Source of the DNA: Burkholderiales bacterium
GTDB taxonomy: Bacteria > Pseudomonadota > Gammaproteobacteria > Burkholderiales > Burkholderiaceae_C
Length of the DNA: 64,000 nt
Direction of reading: 5' to 3'
Assembly (NCBI GenBank): GCA_030604135.1
Contig: JAUVWL010000015.1
Location: 40,536 to 104,535, forward strand
In this document: positions 24,684-34,103 of the stretch, piece after piece
How positions within the stretch are numbered: the stretch's first letter is position 1
How the letters are laid out: each line of letters starts with the position of its first letter
The notes under the pieces: model-generated
What the model was told of the DNA's origin: nothing
The model's database searches: none
The model's input: the letters and a program-made list of their open reading frames with translations, nothing else
Translations under genes and position numbers: made by a program

Positions 24684-27617
24684 ATGCATCCACCCATCGC
24701 CACCCCCCCCAAGTCCCATGTCGCCGCACTTGCCCGATCCAGCGGCGCGTGCGGTGAATTGGCGGCCTTTGCCTGTCTTCTTGCAAAGGCCAATGCCGCC
24801 CTGTTCATCAGGAAGGACGACGCGAAAACCAAGCTTCTGGGAACCCATGGACTGCCCCCATCCGAAGCCGAGCGGGTCGCCAGGTATTGCGTCGGGAGCG
24901 GCGATGTCGACCGGAACGGCACACAACCGGCGTGGGTCCGACTTCCTGCAGACGCGCCTGCCGCGGGTCAATGGGTGCTGGGCACCGGGTCGAGTAACTG
25001 GCAAGAGCAGGTGCATCTCCTTGTTCTGAGCGACGCGCCGGATCAACAAGTCCCAACGCATTTGCCAGACGTGTTGCGGCAACTGGCAGACCATGTGCGC
25101 AGCAGAGGCCTGACCGACGACCGTTTCACATCGTTCACGCAGGTCCACGATCGTGAAGCCCTGCAGGAAAGTGCCAGCCGCCTCGAACTGACCGAACACA
25201 CGGCCGGCGTCGGCAGTTGGTCGGCCCAAATCCTTGATGCCTCGATGCGGGTGTCCAACGAGTGCGCCCACATCCTGGGCGCGAGCAGACCTGAAGCCAT
25301 CGACTCACTGCCGGCCATGGTGAGTTGCTATGCACCCGAGTGGCGAACCGGCATGCAGCGACGATTGGACCGGTGCACCAAGCTGGGCCTGTCGTTCGAT
25401 GAAGAAGTTCAGGTGTTGTTGCCCGGAGGCGGAACCAAGTGGGTTCGCTCTGTGGGTGCTCCTGTGCGCAACGAGCAAGGCGATATCACCCGGATCCAGG
25501 GTGCGGTTCAGGATATCTCCGCTCAGAAGCAGGCCCAACAGGAAACGCTGCGCCTGGCCATGCGACTGACCACCACGCTGGCCAGCATCACCGAAGCCTT
25601 CGTCACGCTGGACCGCGAGGCGCGCTTCACCTACCTGAATCAGGAAACCGAAAGACTCCTTCAAAAAGGCACGGCCGAGCTGCTGGGTCAGGCCATCTGG
25701 GAGGGGTTCGAAGCCCCCCTGGCGCAGCGACTGCACGCGCAGATGGATACCGCGCTGACAACGAACCGTCGCGCCGAACAGGAGCACCACTTCCCGTCGC
25801 TGAACAAGTGGCTGGAGGTGCGCGCCTACCCGTTTGCCGAGGGGCTCGCGGTGTACTTCAGGGATGTCACCGAGCGCCGGCGTTCGCAGGAACAGCTGAT
25901 GCTGCTGGAAACCGGCGTGGCCCGGCTCAATGACATCGTGATGATTGCAGAGATACGCAACGCGGATGCACAAGACGCGGCCATCGTCTTCGTCAACGAC
26001 GCCTTCGAACGCCACACCGGCTACGGGCGCAGTGAGGTGCTGGGCCAGGCGCCGCAGATGTTGCTGGACCTGGCTCCGGCCCTGGAGCGCCTTCGCGATC
26101 TCAGATCGGAGCACATCAATCGGCGTCAGGCGCGCACCGAGCTGCTGATGCACCGCAAGAATGGCACCATGTTCTGGGTCGAGCTCGAAGTGGTGGCGGT
26201 GCAATCGGAGTCCGGAGAGCAGTCCCACTGGGTGGCGGTGGGCAGGGACATCACCCAACGCAAGGCGGCCGAAGACATGATCCGTCACATGGCCCTGTAC
26301 GACCCCCTGACGGACCTGCCCAACCGGCAACTGCTGGTCGAGCGGCTGCAACGGGCGCTGAGTCAGAGCGAGCGAAGCGGCCAGCACGGCGCCCTGATGT
26401 TCATTGATCTGGACAACTTCAAGATATTGAACGACACCCTGGGTCACCATGTCGGTGACGAGTTGCTGCAGAAGGTCGCCATCCGGCTGTCTCAGAGTGT
26501 GCGCAAGACCGACACGGTCGCCCGCCTGGGCGGTGACGAGTTCGTGGTCATGGTCGACGACCTGAGCACCGACCCGGCCGCCGCCAGCTACAAGGCGCGG
26601 GTGCTTGCGGAGAAAGTGCTGCACACCTTGCGCGAGCCCTTTGTCATCGACAACCACCAGCATTTCGCCACGCCCAGCATCGGGGTCACCCCTTTCGTCG
26701 GCCTGCAGACCGACGTCAGCGAACTGCTCAAGCAGGCCGATCTGGCGATGTACCAGGCCAAGAGCCTGGGACGCAACACGGTGTGTTTCTTCGACCCAGC
26801 CATGCAGGCCACGGTCAGCACCAACGCCACCATTGGCGCGGAACTGCGCACCGGCATCCACGAGCACCAGTTTGTGCTGCACTACCAGCCGCAAGTCGAT
26901 CGTCAGGGGGTCATCACCGGCGTCGAAGCGCTGATTCGCTGGAACCACCCCAAGCGTGGACTTGTCGCCCCGGCCGATTTCATCCCGGTGGCCGAAGACA
27001 CCGGCCTGATTCTGCCCCTGGGACGCTGGGTGATCGAGACCGCCTGCGAGCAGCTGGCAGCCTGGGCCGATTGGCCCCAGACCGCCGGACTGAGCATCGC
27101 GGTCAATGTCAGTGTGCACCAGTTCCGCCACCCGGATTTTGTCGAGATGGTGGTCGATGCCATACGCCGCTACGGCGTGCGGCCGCACAAGCTCAAGCTG
27201 GAGCTCACCGAAAGCCTGCTGGCCGAGCGCATGGAGGTCGCCATCCAGAAAATGGGCCGCCTGAAGAAGCTGGGCGTGAGCCTGGCGCTGGACGATTTCG
27301 GCGTCGGCTATTCGTCACTGTCCTATCTCAAGCGGCTGCCGCTGGATCAGCTCAAGATCGACAAGGGTTTTGTGGCCGACGTGTTGACCGACCCGCACGA
27401 CGCGGCCATCTCGCGCGCCATCATCGCGCTGGCCCAGAGCCTGAACCTGCAGGTGGTGGCCGAAGGCGTCGAAACCCAGGAGCAGCGCGACTTCCTGGCC
27501 TACCAGGGTTGCGACCAGTTTCAGGGCTACCTGTTTGCCCCGCCACTGCCCATCGAAACCCTCGACGGCTTCCTGCGCAATCCGGCCTCGGGCATGATGG
27601 TGCTGACCGGGCCGTGA
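24684..27617 (+). CDS. PAS-GGDEF-EAL cyclic-di-GMP signalling protein
   Basis: A 977-residue cytoplasmic protein. Residues about 10-150 look like a degenerate GAF-type domain, then three PAS modules follow near 170-285, 295-405 and 410-530. The GGDEF domain is at about 535-705 with an intact GGDEF at 616-620 and IDLDNFKILNDTLGH. The EAL domain is at about 715-970 with EAL at 748-750, KLKLELTESLLAE and LALDDFGVGYSSLSYLKRLP. Both active sites look intact, so it may both make and break cyclic-di-GMP, or use one half as a sensor. No clear ribosome site precedes the ATG. It controls attachment or motility by family; the type IV pilus genes are 7 kb away. Confidence 0.88.
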   Translation: MHPPIATPPKSHVAALARSSGACGELAAFACLLAKANAALFIRKDDAKTKLLGTHGLPPSEAERVARYCVGSGDVDRNGTQPAWVRLPADAPAAGQWVLGTGSSNWQEQVHLLVLSDAPDQQVPTHLPDVLRQLADHVRSRGLTDDRFTSFTQVHDREALQESASRLELTEHTAGVGSWSAQILDASMRVSNECAHILGASRPEAIDSLPAMVSCYAPEWRTGMQRRLDRCTKLGLSFDEEVQVLLPGGGTKWVRSVGAPVRNEQGDITRIQGAVQDISAQKQAQQETLRLAMRLTTTLASITEAFVTLDREARFTYLNQETERLLQKGTAELLGQAIWEGFEAPLAQRLHAQMDTALTTNRRAEQEHHFPSLNKWLEVRAYPFAEGLAVYFRDVTERRRSQEQLMLLETGVARLNDIVMIAEIRNADAQDAAIVFVNDAFERHTGYGRSEVLGQAPQMLLDLAPALERLRDLRSEHINRRQARTELLMHRKNGTMFWVELEVVAVQSESGEQSHWVAVGRDITQRKAAEDMIRHMALYDPLTDLPNRQLLVERLQRALSQSERSGQHGALMFIDLDNFKILNDTLGHHVGDELLQKVAIRLSQSVRKTDTVARLGGDEFVVMVDDLSTDPAAASYKARVLAEKVLHTLREPFVIDNHQHFATPSIGVTPFVGLQTDVSELLKQADLAMYQAKSLGRNTVCFFDPAMQATVSTNATIGAELRTGIHEHQFVLHYQPQVDRQGVITGVEALIRWNHPKRGLVAPADFIPVAEDTGLILPLGRWVIETACEQLAAWADWPQTAGLSIAVNVSVHQFRHPDFVEMVVDAIRRYGVRPHKLKLELTESLLAERMEVAIQKMGRLKKLGVSLALDDFGVGYSSLSYLKRLPLDQLKIDKGFVADVLTDPHDAAISRAIIALAQSLNLQVVAEGVETQEQRDFLAYQGCDQFQGYLFAPPLPIETLDGFLRNPASGMMVLTGP

Positions 27618-27632
27618 GCGCGATCAGCCTAT

Positions 27633-28988
27633 TCAGACATTCAGCAACAGGAAGCGACGCTCCCAGGGGCTGACGACGTCGAAGTACTCGCTGTACTCGG
27701 CTTCCTTGATGGCGCTGTAGGTTTCGATGAAGTGCTCGCCGAAGACACGGACCAGGTCTGCACAGGCCATCAGCTTCTCCACCGCCATGTCGAGGTGACG
27801 TGGCAACTGGTGCGGTTGCTCATAGGCGCTGCCGACCAACGGGTCGGAAGGCTTGATGCCCTGCTTCATGCCCAGGTAGCCACAGGCCAGGCTGGCCGCA
27901 ATCGCCAGATACGGGTTCACGTCGACACCGGCCAGCCGGTTCTCGACGCGGCGCGCCTGCGGGCCGGAGTGCGGCACACGCAAGCCGCAGGTGCGGTTGT
28001 CGTAGCCCCAGCTCAGGTTGATCGGCGCCGAGGTGTAGCGGGACAGGCGCCGGTAGGAGTTGACGTACGGGGCAAAAAACGCGGTTGCCGCCGGCAGGTA
28101 GGCCTGAAGGCCGCCGATGTAGTGGAAAAAAGCCTGGGTCGGTTCGCCATTCGCCTGACTGAATATGTTGTTGCCGGTGGTTTGTTCCACCACACTGTGG
28201 TGCATGTGCATGGCACTGCCGGGTTGGCCCTGCATGGGTTTGGCCATGAAGGTGGCGTACATCTGGTGGCGAATGGCCACCTCGCGGATGGTGCGCTTGA
28301 ACAGAAAGGCCTGGTCGGCCAGGTCCAGCGGGTCACCGTGGTCGAGGTTGATCTCCATCTGGGCTGTGCCCATCTCGTGGATCAGGGTGTCGAGCTGAAT
28401 GCCCTGGGCCTCGCACCAGTCGTACATCACGTCGAAGATGTCGTCGTACTCGTTGATGGAGTCGAGCGAAAAACTCTGCATGCCGGCTTCGGTGCGGCGG
28501 GTGCGACCCACGGGAGGCTTCAGCGGGATGTCTTCGTCGGGCTCAACCTGCACCAGGTAGAACTCCATCTCCGGCGCCACCACCGGTTTCCAGCCCTCGG
28601 CCTCGTACAGGCCGATGATGCGCCTGAGCACGCTGCGCGGCGACAAAGGCATTTCACTGCCATCAAAACGCCGGCAGTGGTGGATGATCTGCGCGGTGGG
28701 CTCCTTGGCCCAGGGCACCGGCCTCAGGGTACTGGCGTCCGGCAGCAGGACCATGTCACCGTCGGCCACCGAGGTGAAATCCTTCTCGGGGTAATCACCG
28801 GTCACTGTCATGGTCAGCACGGCCTCGGGCAGGCGCAGGCCGACGCGGGGATCGTATTTGTGGCGGGGCACCACCTTGCCCCGGGCCTGGCCCGCCATGT
28901 CGGGAATCAGGCATTCGATTTCGGTGATGTGGTGGTCGTCCAGCCACTGCTGGATCTGGCGGGTGGTGTCGTCGGGCGTCTGGACCAT
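27633..28988 (-). CDS. Glutamine synthetase family protein, PuuA-like
   Basis: A 451-residue enzyme of the GS fold that joins glutamate to an amine, as in gamma-glutamylputrescine synthetase. The beta-grasp N-terminus has ITEIECLIPDMAGQARGKVV; the catalytic part has VVAPEMEFYLVQ, QMEINLDHGDPLDLADQ, GSAMHMHHSV and NRTCGLRVPHSG. It lacks the adenylylation-site pattern of housekeeping GlnA. Other putrescine genes (PuuB, C, D) are not near, so the substrate amine is uncertain. It lies next to putA on the same strand, which suggests a shared theme of amine and amino acid use. Confidence 0.82.
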   Translation of the reverse strand: MVQTPDDTTRQIQQWLDDHHITEIECLIPDMAGQARGKVVPRHKYDPRVGLRLPEAVLTMTVTGDYPEKDFTSVADGDMVLLPDASTLRPVPWAKEPTAQIIHHCRRFDGSEMPLSPRSVLRRIIGLYEAEGWKPVVAPEMEFYLVQVEPDEDIPLKPPVGRTRRTEAGMQSFSLDSINEYDDIFDVMYDWCEAQGIQLDTLIHEMGTAQMEINLDHGDPLDLADQAFLFKRTIREVAIRHQMYATFMAKPMQGQPGSAMHMHHSVVEQTTGNNIFSQANGEPTQAFFHYIGGLQAYLPAATAFFAPYVNSYRRLSRYTSAPINLSWGYDNRTCGLRVPHSGPQARRVENRLAGVDVNPYLAIAASLACGYLGMKQGIKPSDPLVGSAYEQPHQLPRHLDMAVEKLMACADLVRVFGEHFIETYSAIKEAEYSEYFDVVSPWERRFLLLNV

Positions 28989-29079
28989 GGGCGCACATTT
29001 GCGGTTGTGATGCCCCGCACTGTACGCCCGAAGTCCGTGTTCTGCCCGGACCGCTTGCCCGCCAGGGCGGCGGTCCGCT

Positions 29080-32000
29080 TCAGCCCTGTGCGAACAGCGC
29101 CACGTTGCCGCCGGCGGCCGTGGTGTTGATGGTCAGGGTTTGTTCGGCGCAGAAGCGCAGCAGGTAGTTCGGTCCGCCCGCCTTGGGGCCGGTACCGCTC
29201 AGACCCTCGCCACCAAAAGGCTGCACACCGACCACGGCGCCGATCATGTTGCGGTTGACATAGACGTTGCCCACCCGCGCCGCGGCGGCCAGCGCCTGCG
29301 CGCGGCTGTCAATGCGGGTCTGAATACCCAATGTGAGGCCGTAACCCAGGACATTGACCTGGCAGATCACGTCCATCGGGTCGCCACGCCAGCGCACCAC
29401 CTGCAGCACCGGTCCGAAGATTTCCTGCGTCACCTCGGCGATGGATCCGACCTCGAACATCTGCGGTCGGACCAGGTTGGGCATGGCCTGTACAAGGGTG
29501 GGGGCCGGCAACAGCTCTTTGGCTTCGCTGCGCAGGCGCGCCACGTGGCGCTGGATGTTCTCGAACGCTTCGGCGTCGATCACAGGGCCCAGGTCGGTCG
29601 CCAGTTGCGACGGATCACCCGCCACCAGCTCTTGCGCCGCGCCCCGGATCATTTCGATCACGCCGTCGGCCACGGCCTCGTGCACGCACAGCAGGCGCAG
29701 GGCCGAGCAACGCTGGCCGGCACTGCGGAAGGCACTCTGCACCACCGCGTCGGCCACCTGCTCGGGCAAGGCCGTGCTGTCGACCAGCATGGCGTTGATG
29801 CCGCCGGTTTCGGCGATCAGTGGCACGATGGGGCCGTCTTTGTCGGCCAGCGCGCGCTGAATGAGCTTGGCCACCTGGGTGGACCCGGTGAACACCACGC
29901 CGGCCACGCCGGGCGCGGCCACCAGCGCGGCGCCCACGGTTTCGCCCGGGCCGTGCAGCAGCTGCAGGGCGCCGGTCGGGATGCCGGCAGCGTGCAGCAG
30001 TTTCACGGCTTCCAGCGCCACGGCCGGTGTCTGCTCGGCTGGCTTGGCCAGCACCGTGTTGCCGGTGGCCAGCGCGGCCGCGACCTGACCGACGAAGATG
30101 GCGAGCGGGAAGTTCCAGGGGCTGATGCAGACCCAGGCGCCGCGGCCTTCGAGGCGCAGCGTGTTGCTCTCGCCCGTGGGCCCGGGCAGGGTCTGTGGCG
30201 CCATCACGCGCTCGGCTTCGTTCGCGTAGAAGCGCAAAAAGTCCACCGCCTCGCGCACCTCGGACACGGCGTCACCCCAGGTCTTGTGCGCCTCTTTCAC
30301 CAGCAGCGCACAGAAGCGAGGCAGTTCGGCATCCAGCGCATCAGCGGCAAAGCGCAGCACGGCGGCGCGCTGAGCCACAGGGGTGTGGTTCCAGGCGCTG
30401 AAGGCGGCCACGGCCCGGGCCACGGCGGCGGTCGCGTCGTCTGCCTTCGCCTCCGCCACCGTCGGCACAGTGCAAGCCGCATACGCCGCCAGCAGTTCGT
30501 CGCGCTGCGCAATCACCGCCAGGTCGCGCCCACTGCTGTTGGCGCGGGCGCTGCCATACAGATCCGGCGGCAGCGGCAGCGAACCCACCGGCTCCAGGCG
30601 CAGCGGCGAGACCAGCAGCTCGTCCATGCCCACCGACTCATCGGCCAGCTGGTGCACGAAGGACGAGTTGGCCCCGTTCTCCAGCAGGCGGCGCACCAGG
30701 TAGGCCAGCAGATCGCGGTGCGCGCCCACCGGGGCGTAGACGCGGCAGCTGACCAGGGGGTTCTTCAGCACCTCGCGGTAGATGCCCTCGCCCATGCCGT
30801 GCAGCCTCTGCAATTCAAACTGTGGGACGGCCGGGAACCCGGCGCCGGGCCGCCCCAAGCCGGGTTGTGCCCCCGCGGGGGGCAGCGACCCGCGCAGCGG
30901 TGGAGCGTGGGGGCTCACAGATCGTGACGCCATCTGCAGGATGGCCGCAATCGTGCCAGCGTTGTGCGTGGCGAACTGCGGAAAGATCGCATCGGGCGCG
31001 TCCAGCAGGGCCTTGGCGCAGGCCAGGTAGCTCACGTCGGTGTGGTGCTTGTGGGTGAACACCGGGTAGGCGGACAGGCCCTGTTCCTGCGCGCGTTTGA
31101 TCTCGGCGTCCCAGTAGGCGCCCTTGACCAGGCGGCACATGAAGCGGATCTTGTGCTGGCGGGCCAGCGCGGCGATGTGCGCGATCAGTTCCAGCGCGCG
31201 CGTCTGGTAGGCCTGCATGGCCAGCCCCAGGCCCTGCCACTGCGGACAGTGTTCGGCCACCAGCGCGGCCAGGGCCTCGAACACGTCCAGCGAGAGTTCG
31301 AGCCGGTCCACCTCCTCGGCGTCGATGGTCAGGTTCAGGTTGGCCGCCGCCGCCGCGCGGCACAGGGTCCACACGCGCGGGACCAGCTCGTTCATCACGC
31401 GCTCGTGCTGCACGTCTTCGTAACGCGGGTGAAGCGCGCTGAGCTTGATCGAGATGCCGTCGTTCTGCGCCGGGTGGCGCGCCGGGTCGGCGCTGTGGGC
31501 GATGGCGGCGATGGCGTTCTCATAGCTGGCCTGGTAGCGCAGCGCGTCGGCAGCGGTGCGCGCGCCTTCACCCAGCATGTCGTAGCTGAACTGCAAATTC
31601 GGCTGCTTCCTGCGCGCGGCCGTCGCTTCCTTCATGCCCTCACCAATCGTCTGGCCCAGCACAAACTGGCGGCCCAGCAGCTGCACCGCGCGCAGGGTGG
31701 CGGCCACCACGGTGCGCGCACCCAGCTTGGCCATCAGGCCCGGTTCGTGGCCGGACTCGGGCAGGAAGTGCTTGGACATGGCGATGGCCGTCGAAGACAG
31801 CCTGGCCAAAGTCGAGTCGGCAGCACCGTCGAAATCCGCGCGCCCCAACTGGTCGGCCGTCAGCGCGATGGCCGTTTCGGCGTCCGGCACACGCAGCAGG
31901 GCCTCGGCCAGCCGCATCAGGGCCAGGCCTTCGGCGCTGGAAATGGGGTACTCCTTGAGCAGGCTTTCCATGGCCCAGAAGGGCGGCGGGTTCTCGCGCA

Positions 32001-32136
32001 CGGCACGCACCCAGGGCGCGGCGACCTGTGCGGCGGCGGCCCAGTCCAGGGCGCCCTGCAGGGCGGCCAGGCGCTGGGCGACGGTTTCGCCCTCGGGCCG
32101 GTAGGGGAAGGGCAGGCGGTCATGGCTGCGGGGCAT
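29080..32136 (-). CDS. putA: Bifunctional proline dehydrogenase / pyrroline-5-carboxylate dehydrogenase
   Basis: A 1018-residue enzyme converting proline to glutamate in two steps. The PRODH barrel covers about 60-500 (ISIKLSALHPRYEDVQHERV, VKGAYWDAEIK, RRLLENGANSSFV) and the ALDH-type P5C dehydrogenase about 520-1010 (ISPWNFPLAIFVG, VFTGSTQVA, AFRSAGQRCSALRLLCV with catalytic Cys). There is no N-terminal DNA-binding ribbon-helix-helix, so it does not repress itself. AGGAG lies seven bases before the ATG at 32136. About 32 extra residues at roughly 402-436 (Pro/Ser/Ala/Gly-rich) are encoded by a G/C-rich repeat lying in frame. Regulated by the divergent Lrp-type protein. Confidence 0.9.
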   Translation of the reverse strand: MPRSHDRLPFPYRPEGETVAQRLAALQGALDWAAAAQVAAPWVRAVRENPPPFWAMESLLKEYPISSAEGLALMRLAEALLRVPDAETAIALTADQLGRADFDGAADSTLARLSSTAIAMSKHFLPESGHEPGLMAKLGARTVVAATLRAVQLLGRQFVLGQTIGEGMKEATAARRKQPNLQFSYDMLGEGARTAADALRYQASYENAIAAIAHSADPARHPAQNDGISIKLSALHPRYEDVQHERVMNELVPRVWTLCRAAAAANLNLTIDAEEVDRLELSLDVFEALAALVAEHCPQWQGLGLAMQAYQTRALELIAHIAALARQHKIRFMCRLVKGAYWDAEIKRAQEQGLSAYPVFTHKHHTDVSYLACAKALLDAPDAIFPQFATHNAGTIAAILQMASRSVSPHAPPLRGSLPPAGAQPGLGRPGAGFPAVPQFELQRLHGMGEGIYREVLKNPLVSCRVYAPVGAHRDLLAYLVRRLLENGANSSFVHQLADESVGMDELLVSPLRLEPVGSLPLPPDLYGSARANSSGRDLAVIAQRDELLAAYAACTVPTVAEAKADDATAAVARAVAAFSAWNHTPVAQRAAVLRFAADALDAELPRFCALLVKEAHKTWGDAVSEVREAVDFLRFYANEAERVMAPQTLPGPTGESNTLRLEGRGAWVCISPWNFPLAIFVGQVAAALATGNTVLAKPAEQTPAVALEAVKLLHAAGIPTGALQLLHGPGETVGAALVAAPGVAGVVFTGSTQVAKLIQRALADKDGPIVPLIAETGGINAMLVDSTALPEQVADAVVQSAFRSAGQRCSALRLLCVHEAVADGVIEMIRGAAQELVAGDPSQLATDLGPVIDAEAFENIQRHVARLRSEAKELLPAPTLVQAMPNLVRPQMFEVGSIAEVTQEIFGPVLQVVRWRGDPMDVICQVNVLGYGLTLGIQTRIDSRAQALAAAARVGNVYVNRNMIGAVVGVQPFGGEGLSGTGPKAGGPNYLLRFCAEQTLTINTTAAGGNVALFAQG
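30833..30920 (+). repeat. G/C-rich palindromic repeat inside putA (copy D)
   Basis: Positions 30870-30915 match 45836-45881 at 45 of 46 bases. The surrounding parts GCCCCAAG and the CCCCC/GGGGGG stem are also shared. It sits in frame inside putA, antisense to the reading direction seen in the second copy. Confidence 0.8.
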
Positions 32137-32162
32137 GGAGGGTCTCCTGAGCGAGGGCAAAC

Positions 32163-32237
32163 AGTGAATATCCGCAGTATCAGAAAACCATCGGAGAATT
32201 TTTCGCTGTTTTTTCGGCGAGTACCGGATAATTCACT
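32163..32237. promoter_or_regulatory. Paired inverted sites in putA/Lrp divergent region
   Basis: AGTGAATATCCG (32163-32174) and CGGATAATTCACT (32225-32237) are inverted copies, differing by one inserted T, about 62 bases centre to centre. They flank an A/T-rich stretch and both start regions. The arrangement fits an Lrp-type octamer wrapping DNA; binding is inferred. Confidence 0.5.
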
Positions 32238-32241
32238 ATTC

Positions 32242-32715
32242 ATGAACGAATCCTCCCAGGAACTCGACCGAATCGACCTGCGCATCCTGAAGGTCCTGCA
32301 GGCCGACGGCCGCATTTCCAACCTCAAGCTGGCCGAGACGGTGGCACTCTCGCCCACTGCCGTGCTGGCACGCACCCAGCGACTGCAGCGCGAGGGCTAC
32401 ATTCTGGGCTACGAGGCGCGCCTGAACCCGCTCAAGCTCGGCCGGGGCATGCTGGTTTTTGTCGAGGTGCTGCTGGACCGAACCACGCCCAATGTCTTCA
32501 ACGAGTTCAAGGCGGCGGTGCAGGTGCGCGACGAGATCCTGGAATGCCACATGGTCGCCGGCGGCTTCGACTATCTGATCAAGACCCGCATGGCCGACAT
32601 GGCCGCCTTCCGCGACTTCGCCGGCAGTGTGCTGTGGCAGTTGCCCGGGGTGCGCGAGACGCGCACCTACGCCGTCATGGAAGAAGTGAAGGACAGCAAC
32701 CGGCTGCCGCTCTGA
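32242..32715 (+). CDS. putR: Lrp/AsnC-family regulator, probable proline-responsive PutR
   Basis: A 157-residue regulator. The helix-turn-helix is at about 9-55 (DLRILKVLQADGRISNLKLA, then LSPTAVLARTQRLQREGYIL) and the RAM effector domain at about 70-150 (MLVFVEVLLDRT, ECHMVAGGFDYLIKTRMADM). It is divergent from putA, like PutR of alphaproteobacteria and BkdR-type proteins, which activate proline or branched-chain catabolism when the amino acid is bound. Only the last part of the much longer open frame is the gene; the ATG at 32242 matches the family start. Confidence 0.85.
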   Translation: MNESSQELDRIDLRILKVLQADGRISNLKLAETVALSPTAVLARTQRLQREGYILGYEARLNPLKLGRGMLVFVEVLLDRTTPNVFNEFKAAVQVRDEILECHMVAGGFDYLIKTRMADMAAFRDFAGSVLWQLPGVRETRTYAVMEEVKDSNRLPL

Positions 32716-32796
32716 CCCCCCAGGCGGGGGGTGGTCAGGTCCTGGCAGTGGGCGCACAATGCCAGCTGAACCGACCCCAAGGAAGAAAGGAACTCC

Positions 32797-33345
32797 ATGC
32801 GAACGTTCACGCGTCTGTCGACACTGGCCCTCACGACACTCGTTTCGGGCATGGTCTTTGCCCAGTCAACCAAGCCCGGCCTTTGGGAAATCAGCAACCG
32901 CGTCTCGGGCAACCCCGAAATGGATGCGGCCATGGCCCAGATGCAGCAGCAGATGGCGGCGATGCCGCCCGAGCAGCGCAAGATGATGGAAGACATGATG
33001 GCCAGGCAGGGCGTGTCCATGCCCAAGGCCGGCGCCGGCGGGGGCATGAGCATGCGCATCTGCATCTCGCCCGAGATGGCTGCCCGCCAGGAAATGCCCC
33101 AGCAGACCGAGGGCGACTGCACCACCAGCGTGACCTCCCGCAGCAGCAACAGCATGAAGGTACGCTTCGAATGCAAGAACCCGCCGTCCTCCGGTGAAGG
33201 CACCTACACCTTCCAGGGCGACACCGGCTATACCATGCAGATGGCGATGAAGACCGTGCGCAACGGCAAGACCGAAACCATGAACCTGGACGGTCAGGGC
33301 AAGTGGCTGGCCGCCGACTGCGGAAACATCAAGCCGGTCCGCTGA
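32797..33345 (+). CDS. DUF3617 exported protein
   Basis: A 182-residue protein with a Sec signal (RTFTRLSTLALTTLVSGMVF, cleavage after Ala22). The mature part starts with KPGLWEISNRVSG, then a Met/Gln-rich helix (AMAQMQQQMAAMPPEQRKMM) and a beta-rich end with MRICISPEMAAR and CTTSVTSRSS, which is the DUF3617 pattern. It has cysteines that could pair in the periplasm. Function unknown. AAGGAAGAAAGGA precedes the ATG. Confidence 0.8.
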   Translation: MRTFTRLSTLALTTLVSGMVFAQSTKPGLWEISNRVSGNPEMDAAMAQMQQQMAAMPPEQRKMMEDMMARQGVSMPKAGAGGGMSMRICISPEMAARQEMPQQTEGDCTTSVTSRSSNSMKVRFECKNPPSSGEGTYTFQGDTGYTMQMAMKTVRNGKTETMNLDGQGKWLAADCGNIKPVR

Positions 33346-33363
33346 CCCACGTGACGGGGCGGC

Positions 33364-34065
33364 TCAGCCGCGGTTGCCGAAGATGGCCCGCCCCACCCGC
33401 ACCATCGTCGCACCTGCGTCAACGGCCGCCTCCAGGTCGTCGCTCATGCCCATGGACAAGGTGTCCAGCGCATGGCCGCGCGCGCGGAGCATGTCATAGA
33501 GGTCGCGCACACGCAGGAAGGCGGCGCGCTGGGCGCCAAAGCCCTCCACCGGGTCGGGGATGCTCATGAGGCCCCGCAAACTCAGGCTGGGCAAGGCCGC
33601 CACGGCGTCGGCCAGCGCTGGCAGGCCATCGGGAGCCACACCCGACTTGTTCACGCCGCCATCGGCATTGACCTGGATGCACACCTGCAAGGGCGGCAGA
33701 CCGGCAGGCCGCTGCTCGCTCAGGCGCTGGGCAATCTTGAGCCGGTCGACCGATTGCACCCAGTCAAAATGACTGGCCACCAGACGTGTCTTGTTGCTTT
33801 GCAACGGCCCGATGCAGTGCCAGACCGGTGCAACAGACCCGGCCGGCAGGATCTCGCGCACTGTCAGCAGCTTGTCCACGCCCTCCTGGACATAGTTCTC
33901 GCCAAAGGCTTGCTGGCCAGCCCCGACGGCCTCAACCACGGCCTGGGGCCCGAAAGTCTTGGAAACCGCCAGCAGCGTGACCTCGTTCACGTCGCGGCCT
34001 GAGCGGTCGCAGGCACGCGCCATGCGGTCGCGCACAACTTGGAGATTGTCTGGAATCGTCGTCAT
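33364..34065 (-). CDS. YggS-family PLP homeostasis protein
   Basis: A 233-residue single-domain PLP-binding protein of the alanine racemase N-terminal fold. Key parts: VTLLAVSKTFGPQAVVEAV with the PLP lysine, FGENYVQEGVDKL, WHCIGPLQSNKTR and LSMGMSDDLEAAVDAGATMV with TMVRVGRAIFGNR at the end. It carries PLP and keeps B6 and amino acid levels in balance; it has no known catalytic activity. It is divergent from pilT, as in many proteobacteria. Confidence 0.9.
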   Translation of the reverse strand: MTTIPDNLQVVRDRMARACDRSGRDVNEVTLLAVSKTFGPQAVVEAVGAGQQAFGENYVQEGVDKLLTVREILPAGSVAPVWHCIGPLQSNKTRLVASHFDWVQSVDRLKIAQRLSEQRPAGLPPLQVCIQVNADGGVNKSGVAPDGLPALADAVAALPSLSLRGLMSIPDPVEGFGAQRAAFLRVRDLYDMLRARGHALDTLSMGMSDDLEAAVDAGATMVRVGRAIFGNRG

Positions 34066-34103
34066 AATCAGTCTGTCACAGCTACCGCGCACGGAACCAC
34101 GGG

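Noticed and set aside
25305..27188. A 627-codon minus-strand frame inside the GGDEF/EAL gene
   Set aside because: The plus strand carries clear GGDEF and EAL motifs; the antisense frame is Gly/His/Gln-rich without motifs.
28989..29079. Terminator between the glutamine synthetase-like gene and putA
   Set aside because: GGACCGC...GCGGTCC can pair, but no T-run follows on the minus strand.
30964..32241. A long N-terminal extension of the Lrp-type regulator
   Set aside because: The open frame runs back through putA, but the Lrp family starts at the ATG at 32242 and the extension is antisense to putA.
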